From: Thalassorhabdus alkalitolerans | GTDB taxonomy: Bacteria > Bacillota > Bacilli > Bacillales > Marinococcaceae | Assembly (NCBI RefSeq): GCF_042656585.1 | Contig: NZ_JBHSPG010000009.1 | Length of the DNA stretch: 64,000 bases | Reading direction: 5' to 3' (one strand) | Shown here: piece after piece, positions 26,908 through 35,190 of the stretch | Layout of the letters: each line of letters opens with the position of its first letter | Numbering within the stretch: position 1 is the first letter of the stretch | Made by a program: the position numbers and the translations under genes | The notes under the pieces: model-generated | What the model was told of the DNA's origin: nothing | The model's input: the letters and a program-made list of their open reading frames with translations, nothing else | The model's database searches: none

Positions 26908-27842
26908 CTAGAGAAAGAATAGGATTATTGGTCATGGCGTATGGAACACCTAGAAGTCTTGAAGAAGTGGAGCCTTATTACACGCACATTCGCAGAGGAA
27001 GAAAACCTTCCGATGAGGCCCTTCAAGATTTGATTTCCAGGTATGAAGCGATTGGGGGAATCTCTCCTTTAGCAAAAATAACAGAAGAGCAGGCACATCG
27101 CCTTGCGGAGCGTCTAAATGAAATCCACCCAGATCAAGAATTTATCCCTTACCTTGGACTGAAGCATATTGATCCGTTTATTGAAGATGCTGTTGCACAA
27201 ATGAAGGAAGACGGGATTGAAAAAGCCGTGAGCATTGTCCTCGCTCCTCACTTCTCCACGTTTAGTGTGAAGTCTTATAACGGACGGGCCCAGGAAGAAA
27301 CAGGGAGAATCGGTGGTCCTGAGATTGCCAGTATCGAAAGCTGGTATGATCATCCCAAATTTATTCAATATTGGACAGAACAAGTTGAAAGCACTTTTGC
27401 CGAAATTGAAAATAAGGATGAGGCCGTCGTCATTTTCTCTGCGCACAGCCTTCCAGAGAAAATTATCCAGAACAATGATCCTTACCCTGAACAGCTGAGA
27501 GAAACTGCTGACTTGATAGCTGAGAGAGCTGGCATTAAGAATTATGAAATCGGGTGGCAGAGCGAAGGGAACACTCCTGAACCATGGATTGGTCCTGATG
27601 TCCAGGATTTAACCAGGGATTTGTACAACAAACATGGGTATACCTCTTTTGTGTATTGTCCGGTTGGATTTGTCGCGGACCACTTAGAAGTACTGTTTGA
27701 CAACGATGTGGAATGTAAGCTGGTGACTGATGAAATTGGAGCCAAGTATTATCGTCCGGCCATGCCTAATGCCGAGCCGCTTTTTATAGATGCGTTGGCA
27801 GACATTGTGAGTGACAAGCTTGAAAAAGTACGGATCATTTAA
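26904..27842 (+). CDS. hemH: Coproporphyrin III ferrochelatase (HemH/CpfC)
   Basis: The 312-residue enzyme inserts Fe(II) into coproporphyrin III in the Gram-positive coproporphyrin-dependent haem route. Metal-binding and catalytic residues are visible in FSAHSLPEKI (His) and CPVGFVADHLEVLFD (Glu). The N-terminal LLVMAYGTPRSLEEVEPYYTHI is the family hallmark. It overlaps hemE (ATGA) and is 15 bp from hemY. Confidence 0.96.
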   Translation: MTRERIGLLVMAYGTPRSLEEVEPYYTHIRRGRKPSDEALQDLISRYEAIGGISPLAKITEEQAHRLAERLNEIHPDQEFIPYLGLKHIDPFIEDAVAQMKEDGIEKAVSIVLAPHFSTFSVKSYNGRAQEETGRIGGPEIASIESWYDHPKFIQYWTEQVESTFAEIENKDEAVVIFSAHSLPEKIIQNNDPYPEQLRETADLIAERAGIKNYEIGWQSEGNTPEPWIGPDVQDLTRDLYNKHGYTSFVYCPVGFVADHLEVLFDNDVECKLVTDEIGAKYYRPAMPNAEPLFIDALADIVSDKLEKVRII

Positions 27843-27857
27843 AACGGGGAATGAGAT

Positions 27858-29279
27858 ATGAAAATAGCCATTATAGGTGGAGGAATTACAGGGTTATCAG
27901 CCGCTTATTACTTGCAAAAAGAAATTTTGGCCAAGAATCTGGATGCTGAGTATCATTTGTATGAAGCAGACAGCCGCTTAGGTGGAAAAATACAAACTGA
28001 TTACTCGGATGGATTTATTATTGAAAAAGGGCCAGATTCATTTTTGGCGCGAAAAATGAGCGCTTTCCGTCTGGCAAAAGAAGTTGGACTTGAAGGGGAG
28101 CTCCTTTACAACCAGACCGGCCAGGCATATGTGCTTAAAGAGGAAACATTGCATCCAATTCCAGGAGGGGCTGTGATGGGGATTCCGACAAAGTGGGGGC
28201 CATTTGTAAAGACCAAGCTTTTTTCTCCTCTTGGGAAGGCAAGGGCTGCCGGAGACTTAATCATCCCTAAATCTGGTGACGGAAGCGATGATCAATCACT
28301 AGGGAAATTTTTTCGCACTCGCCTGGGTGATGAAGTGGTTGATTACTTAATTGATCCGCTTCTTTCAGGTATTTATGCAGGGAATATAGATAATTTAAGC
28401 TTAAAAGCAACTTTCCCGCAATTTGAAGAAATAGAACAGAAACATCGAAGTTTAATCCTTGGCATGAAGTCCTCAATGGCTCAGAAGGAAGAACAGCCTG
28501 CTCAGGGAAAAGCAAAAGGTAATTTTCTTTCTTTTAAAAAAGGGCTGCAATCCCTCGTTGATAGTATTGAAAATCATCTTGATGAGGATGTAGTTCATAA
28601 AAATGCGTCGATTACCCTTATTAAAAAGAAGGAAAGCGGGTATGAAATTAACTTTAAAGATCAGTCCACAGCTTATTTTGACAGAGTCATTATCACAACC
28701 CCGCTGGATGTAGTGAAGAACATGCTGCCTGAAGATCTCCATACTGACGATTTTATGGAAATTCCTTCAACATCAGTAGCCACAGTAGCTATGGCCTTTG
28801 ACGAAGAGCAGGTAAAACAGGAATTTGAAGGAACTGGCTTTGTCGTTTCGAAAAAAAGTAACTATACGATTACTGCCTGTACGTGGACTCATAAAAAATG
28901 GTCACATGTAGCTCCTAAAGGGAAAGCATTACTCAGGTGCTATGTAGGAAGAGCAGGAGAAGAAGAAATCGTTGAGAAAAGTGATGAAGAGATCCTTGAG
29001 GTTGTATTGAAGGATTTAAACAAAATCATGAACGTAGAGGGCAGGCCTTCCTTTTTCCGTATTACAAGGTGGAGGCAGTCAATGCCTCAATACGAAGTCG
29101 GACACAAGCAGAAACTTAAAAAAATGAGGGAACTCCTTGATAAGGAAATGCCGGGTATACATTTAGCCGGGGCTTCTTATGAAGGGCTTGGTCTTCCTGA
29201 TTGTATTACTCAAGGGGAAAAAGCAGTACACAAAGTTCTTTCTTCTGTTCCCGAAAAACCTATGGCTGTTTCTAAATAA
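27858..29279 (+). CDS. hemY: Coproporphyrinogen III oxidase (HemY/CgoX)
   Basis: The 473-residue FAD enzyme has the dinucleotide-binding motif IIGGGITGLSAAYYL, the second FAD signature EADSRLGGKIQT, and the C-terminal FAD-contact LAGASYEGLGLPDCI. In Firmicutes it oxidises coproporphyrinogen III to coproporphyrin III, the substrate of HemH. It is last in hemEHY; a terminator follows directly. hemQ, needed to finish haem by this route, is not in the window. Confidence 0.95.
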   Translation: MKIAIIGGGITGLSAAYYLQKEILAKNLDAEYHLYEADSRLGGKIQTDYSDGFIIEKGPDSFLARKMSAFRLAKEVGLEGELLYNQTGQAYVLKEETLHPIPGGAVMGIPTKWGPFVKTKLFSPLGKARAAGDLIIPKSGDGSDDQSLGKFFRTRLGDEVVDYLIDPLLSGIYAGNIDNLSLKATFPQFEEIEQKHRSLILGMKSSMAQKEEQPAQGKAKGNFLSFKKGLQSLVDSIENHLDEDVVHKNASITLIKKKESGYEINFKDQSTAYFDRVIITTPLDVVKNMLPEDLHTDDFMEIPSTSVATVAMAFDEEQVKQEFEGTGFVVSKKSNYTITACTWTHKKWSHVAPKGKALLRCYVGRAGEEEIVEKSDEEILEVVLKDLNKIMNVEGRPSFFRITRWRQSMPQYEVGHKQKLKKMRELLDKEMPGIHLAGASYEGLGLPDCITQGEKAVHKVLSSVPEKPMAVSK

Positions 29280-29317
29280 AAAAGAAGCCGCACTTAAAAG
29301 AGAGCGGCTTCTTTTTT
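29278..29317. terminator. Bidirectional terminator between hemY and the ureohydrolase gene
   Basis: GAAGCCGC pairs with GCGGCTTC with A-rich and T-rich flanks, giving U-tracts both ways. Confidence 0.9.
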
Positions 29318-29320
29318 ATT

Positions 29321-30286
29321 CTACGCTTCAGCTTGATCAGACTGGCGATTCTTTACTACACCTGCCAGCGCATAAAGCACGGCTGTTGAAACAAAGTGAG
29401 ATGAAAAGTCGTTTGTGTCTTGCTGAGGATATACTTCTACATAATCCATCCCGCAAAGGCCCATGCTGGCAAACTCATGTATCATAGTGACAAGTTCATA
29501 AGGTGTAAGTCCGTTTCCGTCAGCCGGGCCCCCTGGATTAAAAGCATAGTCTAGCACATCACTGCAAATGCTCAGGTACACTTTATCTGTTCCTTCAGAG
29601 GCAATATCATAAATCTTTTTGGAAAAGTTCTGGAGGCTGTCAGCTTCACGAATATCTTTAATCGTAAACGTTGAAGCTCCTGCTTCTTTAGCAAGCTTTC
29701 CATTTTCCGGTTTATTTCTAGGACCGTGTATTCCAAGGTGGACAAGGCTTTCATTTCTCACTCCTTCGGTTTCATACAGGCGGGCAAAGGGAGATCCGCG
29801 TCCATACAAATCGCCCCCGGAGCGGAGGTTATTATCATAATGGGCATCAAGGTGTATAATACCTACTTTGCCTTCGGTCTCCTTGGTTAAGGATTCGATA
29901 ATCGGATAGGTGATGCCATGATCGCCTCCAAAAGCAATCGGAAAGGCACCGCTTTTCCATATCTCTCCGGAAAAAGATTGGATTCTTTCCATTGTTTCGT
30001 CTACTTGAGCAGGCACTACATCCACATCTCCAAGGTCGCCCATGGTAAGGTGTTCTGCCATGTCCATATGATTAAGTTCTGGGAGATAGCAGCTGTATCT
30101 CGCTGAACAGAGGCGGATTACCTTAGGAGCAAGTTCACAGCCTGTATAATCCCCCCATGTGACAGCCCCTTCCCATGGTACTCCATAAAAAACTATATCC
30201 TTTTCGCTCATTTTATCTCGGTTATTAACTAAGTTTTCACTGTTTAAAAAGCAAGGAGTATTTCCATAAATTGTTTCCTGTGACAT
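29321..30286 (-). CDS. Arginase/agmatinase-family hydrolase, variant metal site
   Basis: The 321-residue protein has the ureohydrolase fold with GGDHGITYP and HLDAHYDN, which supply several of the two-metal ligands. The third motif, normally SxDxDxxDP, reads SICSDVLDYAFNPGGP. The first Asp is therefore Cys, and the Pro after the last Asp is Tyr. AAAGGAG precedes the ATG. The family hydrolyses guanidino compounds to urea. Agmatine, guanidinobutyrate and similar substrates are all possible, and the altered motif makes any precise assignment unsafe. No polyamine genes lie nearby. Confidence 0.85.
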   Translation of the reverse strand: MSQETIYGNTPCFLNSENLVNNRDKMSEKDIVFYGVPWEGAVTWGDYTGCELAPKVIRLCSARYSCYLPELNHMDMAEHLTMGDLGDVDVVPAQVDETMERIQSFSGEIWKSGAFPIAFGGDHGITYPIIESLTKETEGKVGIIHLDAHYDNNLRSGGDLYGRGSPFARLYETEGVRNESLVHLGIHGPRNKPENGKLAKEAGASTFTIKDIREADSLQNFSKKIYDIASEGTDKVYLSICSDVLDYAFNPGGPADGNGLTPYELVTMIHEFASMGLCGMDYVEVYPQQDTNDFSSHFVSTAVLYALAGVVKNRQSDQAEA

Positions 30287-30439
30287 AGGCGGCTCCTTTC
30301 AACATAAGTATAAGGTTAAAAATTCCCTAATTAAAAATAATCAAACATTAAAATTCTCATGCCTTAATGATTTTGAAGCAGCTATGTCCCAGAGTGTGAA
30401 TGGATAAATGTTTCTGGTTGTTCTATTAACGGCATTTCT

Positions 30440-30474
30440 AAAAAAAGCGGAATCGGATAGGTCCGACTCCGCTT
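30440..30474 (-). terminator. Terminator after the Gln-rich gene
   Basis: On the minus strand AAGCGGAGTCGG pairs with CCGATTCCGCTT, followed by six T. Confidence 0.88.
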
Positions 30475-30487
30475 AACATTGCATCAT

Positions 30488-30748
30488 TTATTGTTGAGAC
30501 TGTTGAGCCTGCTGAAGCTGCTGCTGAGCCTGCTGAAGCTCTTGTTGAATTTGCTGGAACTGCTGCTGCTGGGCCTGCTGAGGCTGCTGGGCCTGCTGGG
30601 AAGCCTGTTGAAGCATTTGCTGAGCCTGCTGAAGCTGCTGCTGAGCCTGCTGAAGCTGCTGGGGATTATTCTGGGCATTTTGTACAGCTTGTTGAGCTTG
30701 TTGAATTGCTTGTTGGGCTTGTTGAGCTTGCTGGTTTTGTTGTGGCAT
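30488..30748 (-). CDS. Gln/Ala-rich low-complexity helical protein
   Basis: The 86-residue protein is almost entirely Gln with Ala, and Leu at spaced positions (LQQAQQQLQQAQQML and similar units). This gives a 7-residue rhythm that suggests an amphipathic helix or coiled coil. It has no signal peptide. GGGAGG precedes the ATG and a strong terminator follows, so it looks like a real single gene. Gln-rich small proteins in bacilli include gamma-type SASPs and coat-associated proteins, but the sequence does not show their motifs. Function unknown. Confidence 0.75.
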   Translation of the reverse strand: MPQQNQQAQQAQQAIQQAQQAVQNAQNNPQQLQQAQQQLQQAQQMLQQASQQAQQPQQAQQQQFQQIQQELQQAQQQLQQAQQSQQ

Positions 30749-30890
30749 AATGAACCTCCCTGAAAAGATAAATGGTGTAGCGATATTTATATTGTCCCTT
30801 GGCTCCTAGAATATACATCAGTAAGCAACAGCGATATAAATCAAGGATACGTCCTTAAAAAAGCCTCTCTGCCAATTTTTTGTTACTTTA

Positions 30891-30899
30891 TGGTACAAT
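30891..30899 (+). promoter_or_regulatory. Extended -10 promoter of spo0B-obg
   Basis: TGG plus TACAAT (30894-30899) forms an extended -10, 53 bp before spo0B; the -35 is poor. Confidence 0.45.
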
Positions 30900-30951
30900 A
30901 TGATTTATCTGCAATAAAAAGCTCGAAGTTTAGAGTTATAGGAGTGCAATT

Positions 30952-31494
30952 ATGGCGGAAAATAGTACAAGGGCAGTAGAAATACTAAAGCATGCTAGAC
31001 ATGATTGGCTGAATCAAATACAGCTTATTCAGGGAAATATATCATTGGGCAGATATGAGCGCGTGGAAGAAATTATAAGGGGTATTGTCCAGAAAGCAAG
31101 ACACGAGAGCAGACTGTCGACAATGAATGTGCCAAAAGTTGCTGATTTTTTATTAACCTTCAACTGGGGAAACCATTGGTTTATCTTAGATGTAGAAGTA
31201 CTGGGGGAAACGAATGATTATGCCGGGTTTGAAGAAGACTGGTATACACTAATCACTTCTTTTACAAAGCATCTTGACAAAACAGTGAGTGAAAAAGGAG
31301 ACAACCACCTTTTGGTAACGTTCCATTTAACAGATGCCCCTTACATTGAAATGGACTTTCAAGGGGAGTTAAAGAATAAAGCTTCCATGGAGGAATGGGT
31401 GGAGCGGCAGTGGCAGCAAAAGACTTCTTGGGTTCCCAAGGAAGCTGTAATAAAGAACGAAGAAGTATTAGTTTTAATGATGAATGATAAATGA
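30952..31494 (+). CDS. spo0B: Sporulation phosphotransferase Spo0B
   Basis: The 180-residue protein carries HARHDWLNQIQLIQGN. His17, the second His of this motif, is the phosphorylated residue that takes phosphate from Spo0F and passes it to Spo0A in the phosphorelay. The helical hairpin ends with KARHESRLS, and the C-terminal part (FLLTFNWGNHWFILDVEVLGE) resembles a degenerate kinase-like domain, as in B. subtilis. It overlaps the region upstream of obg, as is usual in bacilli. The ribosomal genes rplU and rpmA that precede it in B. subtilis are not here. Confidence 0.94.
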   Translation: MAENSTRAVEILKHARHDWLNQIQLIQGNISLGRYERVEEIIRGIVQKARHESRLSTMNVPKVADFLLTFNWGNHWFILDVEVLGETNDYAGFEEDWYTLITSFTKHLDKTVSEKGDNHLLVTFHLTDAPYIEMDFQGELKNKASMEEWVERQWQQKTSWVPKEAVIKNEEVLVLMMNDK

Positions 31495-31504
31495 GGTGAC
31501 CCTA

Positions 31505-32788
31505 GTGTTTATAGATAAGGTAAAAGTCTTTGTTAAAGGCGGTGACGGCGGGAATGGAATGGTAGCTTTCCGCCGTGAGAAGTATGTACCGGAAGGCGGG
31601 CCTGCTGGCGGGAACGGTGGAAAAGGTGCTAATGTTATTTTGGAAGTGGATGAGGGATTGCGGACGCTGATGGACTTTCGTTATCAGCAGCATTTTAAAG
31701 CAGGACACGGGGAAAATGGAAGGTCCAAAAACCAGCATGGGAAAAATGCAAAAGACCTGGTTATTAAAGTTCCCCCGGGGACAACTGTAACCGATGATGA
31801 GACAGGAGAAGTATTAGCAGATCTTCTTACTCACGGGCAGACAGCTGTAGTTGCACGCGGAGGGAGAGGAGGAAGGGGAAATTCAACCTTTGCTACTCCG
31901 GCAAATCCGGCTCCTGAAATCAGTGAAAATGGGGAGCCAGGAATAGAACGATTTATAAACCTGGAGTTAAAGGTGCTGGCTGATGTGGGGCTGGTGGGTT
32001 TCCCAAGTGTAGGTAAATCAACCCTTCTATCCGTTGTTTCAGCCGCTAAACCTAAAATCGCTGATTATCACTTTACAACGTTGAGCCCAAATCTTGGAGT
32101 AGTAGAAGCAGGTGACGGAAGAAGCTTTGTGATGGCTGACCTTCCTGGTTTAATAGAAGGAGCACATGAAGGAGTAGGTCTTGGCCACCAATTCCTTCGT
32201 CATATTGAGCGGACGAGAGTTATTGTTCATGTCATTGATATGTCCGGCCTTGAGGGAAGAGATCCTTATGAAGATTTCCTTAAGATCAATGATGAGCTGA
32301 AACAATACAATATGCGACTTCTTGAACGCCCTCAAATCATCGTAGCAAACAAAATGGACATGCCGGATAGCGAAGCTCAATTAGAATTATTCAAAGAACA
32401 GCTTTCAGAAGACTACCCTGTTTTCCCAATTTCAGCCCTGACCAGACAAGGACTGAGAGAGCTGTTATTAAAGGTCGCTGACTTAATTGAACAGACACCT
32501 GAATTTCCACTCTATGATGAAGAAGAACAAGAGCAGCGAGTCCTTTACAAATATGAAAAAGAACAGAAACCTTTTATTGTCTCAAGGGATGATGATGGCA
32601 CCTTTGTTTTGTCAGGGGCCGGTATTGAAAAACTCTTTAAAATGACAGACTTAACTCATGATGAATCTGTTCGAAGGTTCTCAAGAAAGCTTCGTAACAT
32701 GGGAGTAGACGAAGCATTAAGAGAGAGAGGAGCAAAAAACGGAGATACCGTACGCCTCCTTGATTTTGAATTTGAATTTATCGAATAG
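31505..32788 (+). CDS. obg: Obg GTPase
   Basis: The 427-residue GTPase has the glycine-rich Obg fold (residues 1-158), G1 GFPSVGKST, G3 DLPG, G4 NKMD, and a C-terminal OCT domain ending in GDTVRLLDFEFEFIE. Obg acts in 50S ribosome assembly and stress and sporulation signalling, and is essential. I place the start at GTG 31505 (MFIDKVKVFVKGG) after GAGGTGA, which matches family starts; upstream in-frame ATGs overlap spo0B without a site of their own. Confidence 0.97.
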   Translation: MFIDKVKVFVKGGDGGNGMVAFRREKYVPEGGPAGGNGGKGANVILEVDEGLRTLMDFRYQQHFKAGHGENGRSKNQHGKNAKDLVIKVPPGTTVTDDETGEVLADLLTHGQTAVVARGGRGGRGNSTFATPANPAPEISENGEPGIERFINLELKVLADVGLVGFPSVGKSTLLSVVSAAKPKIADYHFTTLSPNLGVVEAGDGRSFVMADLPGLIEGAHEGVGLGHQFLRHIERTRVIVHVIDMSGLEGRDPYEDFLKINDELKQYNMRLLERPQIIVANKMDMPDSEAQLELFKEQLSEDYPVFPISALTRQGLRELLLKVADLIEQTPEFPLYDEEEQEQRVLYKYEKEQKPFIVSRDDDGTFVLSGAGIEKLFKMTDLTHDESVRRFSRKLRNMGVDEALRERGAKNGDTVRLLDFEFEFIE

Positions 32789-32790
32789 CG

Positions 32791-32818
32791 AGAAGGCTGC
32801 TGTAAAAGCAGCCTTCTT
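32791..32818 (+). terminator. Hairpin after obg
   Basis: AGAAGGCTGCT pairs with AGCAGCCTTCT; the downstream T-run is poor, so termination may be partial. Confidence 0.65.
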
Positions 32819-32853
32819 CCATGTATGAGGGGCCCATATCATAACAAGAAACA

Positions 32854-32882
32854 TTGTCAAAAAAGTCATACATCTTTATAAT
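32854..32882 (+). promoter_or_regulatory. Strong sigma-A promoter of pheB-pheA
   Basis: TTGTCA (32854-32859), 17 bp, then a perfect TATAAT (32877-32882), starting transcription near 32889. Confidence 0.75.
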
Positions 32883-32899
32883 GAATAAACAGTTATACT

Positions 32900-32918
32900 A
32901 TTTGTCAGGATGACAAAT
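32900..32918. promoter_or_regulatory. Candidate operator just downstream of the pheBA start
   Basis: ATTTGTCA-GGA-TGACAAAT is a perfect 8-3-8 palindrome about 11 bp after the predicted start site. A bound repressor there would block transcription. The regulator is unknown. Confidence 0.5.
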
Positions 32919-32977
32919 GAGTAAAGACATGACTAATCTTATTTTAAGTATTAGTAAAACGCTGGTGGTGAACAATT

Positions 32978-33427
32978 GTGGCAGATCGCATTGACCGATT
33001 TTATTTAGTAAGGCAGGATATGCTCACTGAAGCGATGCAAAAGACATTAGATGCAAAAGCACTCTTAGAAAGCGGCAAGGAAACGAAAGTAGGAGACGCT
33101 GTCACACGGGTGGATTTGAGCAGAAGTGCGTTTTACAAATACAGGGACGCCATTTTTCCCTTTCATACGATGATAAAAGAGAAAATCATTACTCTGTCAA
33201 TACATTTAGAAGACCGGTCTGGTTCCTTATCAGAGTTGTTAGGAGTAGTGGCACAAGCGAACTCTAATGTTCTTACGATCAACCAGACCATCCCACTGCA
33301 AGGAAGAGCAAATGTAACATTAACCATAGATACTGCTGCTATAAGCATGGAGCTGCGCCAGCTTGTCTCCAAGATTAAGGAAATTGAAGCGGTGGTAAGC
33401 GTGGAAATCATCGGTTCAGGTTCATAA
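32978..33427 (+). CDS. pheB: ACT-domain protein PheB
   Basis: The 149-residue protein starts at GTG 32978. The N-terminal half is a helix-turn-helix-like region (VGDAVTRVDLSRSAFYKYRDAIFPF) and the C-terminal half an ACT domain (SIHLEDRSGSLSELLGVVAQ), which usually binds an amino acid. It is annotated in bacilli as PheB and precedes pheA. An amino-acid-responsive regulatory role is inferred; it lacks chorismate mutase motifs. Confidence 0.88.
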   Translation: MADRIDRFYLVRQDMLTEAMQKTLDAKALLESGKETKVGDAVTRVDLSRSAFYKYRDAIFPFHTMIKEKIITLSIHLEDRSGSLSELLGVVAQANSNVLTINQTIPLQGRANVTLTIDTAAISMELRQLVSKIKEIEAVVSVEIIGSGS

Positions 33428-33468
33428 GAGATGACAGGAGACCGGGAAGAAAGGATTGTTTAAAGAAT

Positions 33469-34359
33469 ATGAAGACCATAGGTTATTTAGGCCCCCAAGG
33501 AACGTTTACGGAGTTGGCGGTAAAAGGGTTATTTAAAGAAGGATCCCACCTTCCATTTTCAACTATTCCAGCGTGTATGGATGCTGTTGCAAATAAGGAA
33601 GCAGATCTAGCAGTTGTGCCTTTGGAAAATGCAATTGAGGGTTCAGTTAACTTATCCATGGATTACTTAATACACAAGCATACCCTCCCGATAATAGGAG
33701 AGATAGTAGTTCCTATAGAACAACATCTTCTTGTAGCCCCCTCAATGGCAGATAAATGGAAGGAATGTACAGAAATTTATTCTCATCCCCATGCCATTGC
33801 ACAATGCCATGACTTTCTCAACAAAGAGCTGCCTGGAAGTGACTTGCAATATACAAATTCCACAGGAGCGGCCGCTAAAAAAGTGCTGGAAGAGTCTGAC
33901 CGGCCTATTGCTGCTATTGCCAATGAACTTGCAGCACAAAAATACGGCCTTGTAATCGCGCAGAAAAACATTCACGACTATGTGAATAACCATACAAAGT
34001 TTGTCATTTTAAAAAGGCCAGAGACTTCGTTTCAAGTCTCTTCTTCTTTAAAGACCGGTGAGAAAACAACTTTAATGGTAACCCTCCCTTCCGATTATTC
34101 AGGAGCTCTTCACCAGGTGCTTTCAGCCTTTGCATGGAGAAAGCTGAATTTATCAAAGATAGAGTCTCGTCCCATGAAAACGGGCCTGGGTAATTACTTT
34201 TTTGTGATCGATGTGGATCAGGCAATGGATGAGGTGTTAATCCCTGGAGTAGTTCAAGAGCTTGAAGCGCTCGGCTGTGGGGTAAGAGTCCTTGGGAGTT
34301 ATCCCTGTTTTTCGTTACAAAACGTAGAAGAAGGTGCTAAGAACCCTGTTCCTAAATAA
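33469..34359 (+). CDS. pheA: Prephenate dehydratase
   Basis: The 296-residue enzyme converts prephenate to phenylpyruvate in phenylalanine synthesis. It has the catalytic domain opening GYLGPQGTFTE, VVPLENAIEGSV, the TKFVIL motif (HTKFVIL) and a C-terminal ACT regulatory domain with the ESRP sequence (KIESRPMKTGLGNYFFVID), which binds phenylalanine for feedback control. It lies 41 bp after pheB. Confidence 0.96.
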   Translation: MKTIGYLGPQGTFTELAVKGLFKEGSHLPFSTIPACMDAVANKEADLAVVPLENAIEGSVNLSMDYLIHKHTLPIIGEIVVPIEQHLLVAPSMADKWKECTEIYSHPHAIAQCHDFLNKELPGSDLQYTNSTGAAAKKVLEESDRPIAAIANELAAQKYGLVIAQKNIHDYVNNHTKFVILKRPETSFQVSSSLKTGEKTTLMVTLPSDYSGALHQVLSAFAWRKLNLSKIESRPMKTGLGNYFFVIDVDQAMDEVLIPGVVQELEALGCGVRVLGSYPCFSLQNVEEGAKNPVPK

Positions 34360-34376
34360 GTGGAGCAGGGTTTTTT
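34342..34376 (+). terminator. pheA terminator
   Basis: AACCCTG pairs with CAGGGTT across a loop that contains the pheA stop codon; six T follow. Confidence 0.8.
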
Positions 34377-34388
34377 GCATGTTATTAA

Positions 34389-34934
34389 CTATTTTAAGAG
34401 AAACCCTTCCTGATCAAGAATCTGTACTACTTCATCAAGGACTTCGTCTGATGCGGCTTCTATCGTGTGTAAGTGCGTTCCATCAGTCAGGGCTGAAAGC
34501 AGGCCAGCATTACTTGACGAGAGCCTATCGATAAACTGTTTTACATCTCTTCGGCTTGAAAGCATTAAAGAGGCAGTGATATCCCCATATAAAGGATGTT
34601 CAATGGAAACATCGATAACTGTGGCGCCATGGTCTACAATCAAGTTTAACTCTTTAGCAGTTACTGCAGGATCATCTTCATGAAAACAGACAATTTTTTT
34701 GCGTTTCATGTTTTCCGTCTCCCCGGGAATAAGCATATACCCCTGTGCTGTGGCTAAAATTGGATAGTTTCTTGCTTTAAGGAGAGAGATATCCTGTACA
34801 ATGACTTGTCTGCTTACATTGGTACGTTCAGCAAGTTTGCTTCCGGTTAATGGGCTGGAAGATTCTCGAAGCCATTGTAAAAGTAAGTTCCTGCGTTTTT
34901 CTCCAAGTATCTTTTCTTTATTAACTTCCACCAC
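34389..34934 (-). CDS. niaR: Niacin-responsive repressor NiaR (YrxA)
   Basis: The 181-residue regulator has an N-terminal winged helix (LTGSKLAERTNVSRQVIVQDISLLKARNY) and a C-terminal 3H domain with its conserved histidines (VCFHEDD, IEHPLYGDI, DGTHLHTIEA), which bind nicotinic acid. In B. subtilis it represses nad biosynthesis genes and niacin uptake. Tandem GTG codons follow AAGGGAG. The usual neighbours nifS-nadB-nadC-nadA, between niaR and safA in B. subtilis, are missing here, so its targets must be elsewhere. Confidence 0.9.
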   Translation of the reverse strand: MVEVNKEKILGEKRRNLLLQWLRESSSPLTGSKLAERTNVSRQVIVQDISLLKARNYPILATAQGYMLIPGETENMKRKKIVCFHEDDPAVTAKELNLIVDHGATVIDVSIEHPLYGDITASLMLSSRRDVKQFIDRLSSSNAGLLSALTDGTHLHTIEAASDEVLDEVVQILDQEGFLLK

Positions 34935-35056
34935 TATTCTCCCTTCCGTTTATGGTAAAGTGCATGCCAGAAACGTGCAGACTTTATTAGTATTTATTTC
35001 CTAAGTACACTCCTTATTGTACCATGCTCCCCTTATCGTGTGCGAAGAGTCCCTTG

Positions 35057-35085
35057 GCATATGACTAGAGATTTCAGCATATGTT
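35057..35085 (+). promoter_or_regulatory. Possible sigma-E type promoter of safA
   Basis: CATATG near 35058 and CATATGTT near 35078 are roughly spaced as -35 and -10 elements of mother-cell sigma-E promoters, which drive safA in B. subtilis. Weak evidence. Confidence 0.3.
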
Positions 35086-35190
35086 GTGCTGAGTAGCTTG
35101 AACGAAAATCAAGTTTGTATTCAAAGAAGAATGTGTGGCCTTATTGTTATTTATATAAATATTTGCAGTTCCTATAGGAGGGAAAAATGC

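Noticed and set aside
29179..29487. Plus-strand ORF crossing the hemY end, the terminator and the ureohydrolase gene
   Set aside because: It runs through a strong bidirectional terminator and is out of frame with both genes.
30479..30763. Leucine-rich ORF on the plus strand opposite the Gln-rich gene
   Set aside because: It is the complement of the CAG/CTG-type Gln codons and has no ribosome site; the minus-strand gene has a good one and a terminator.
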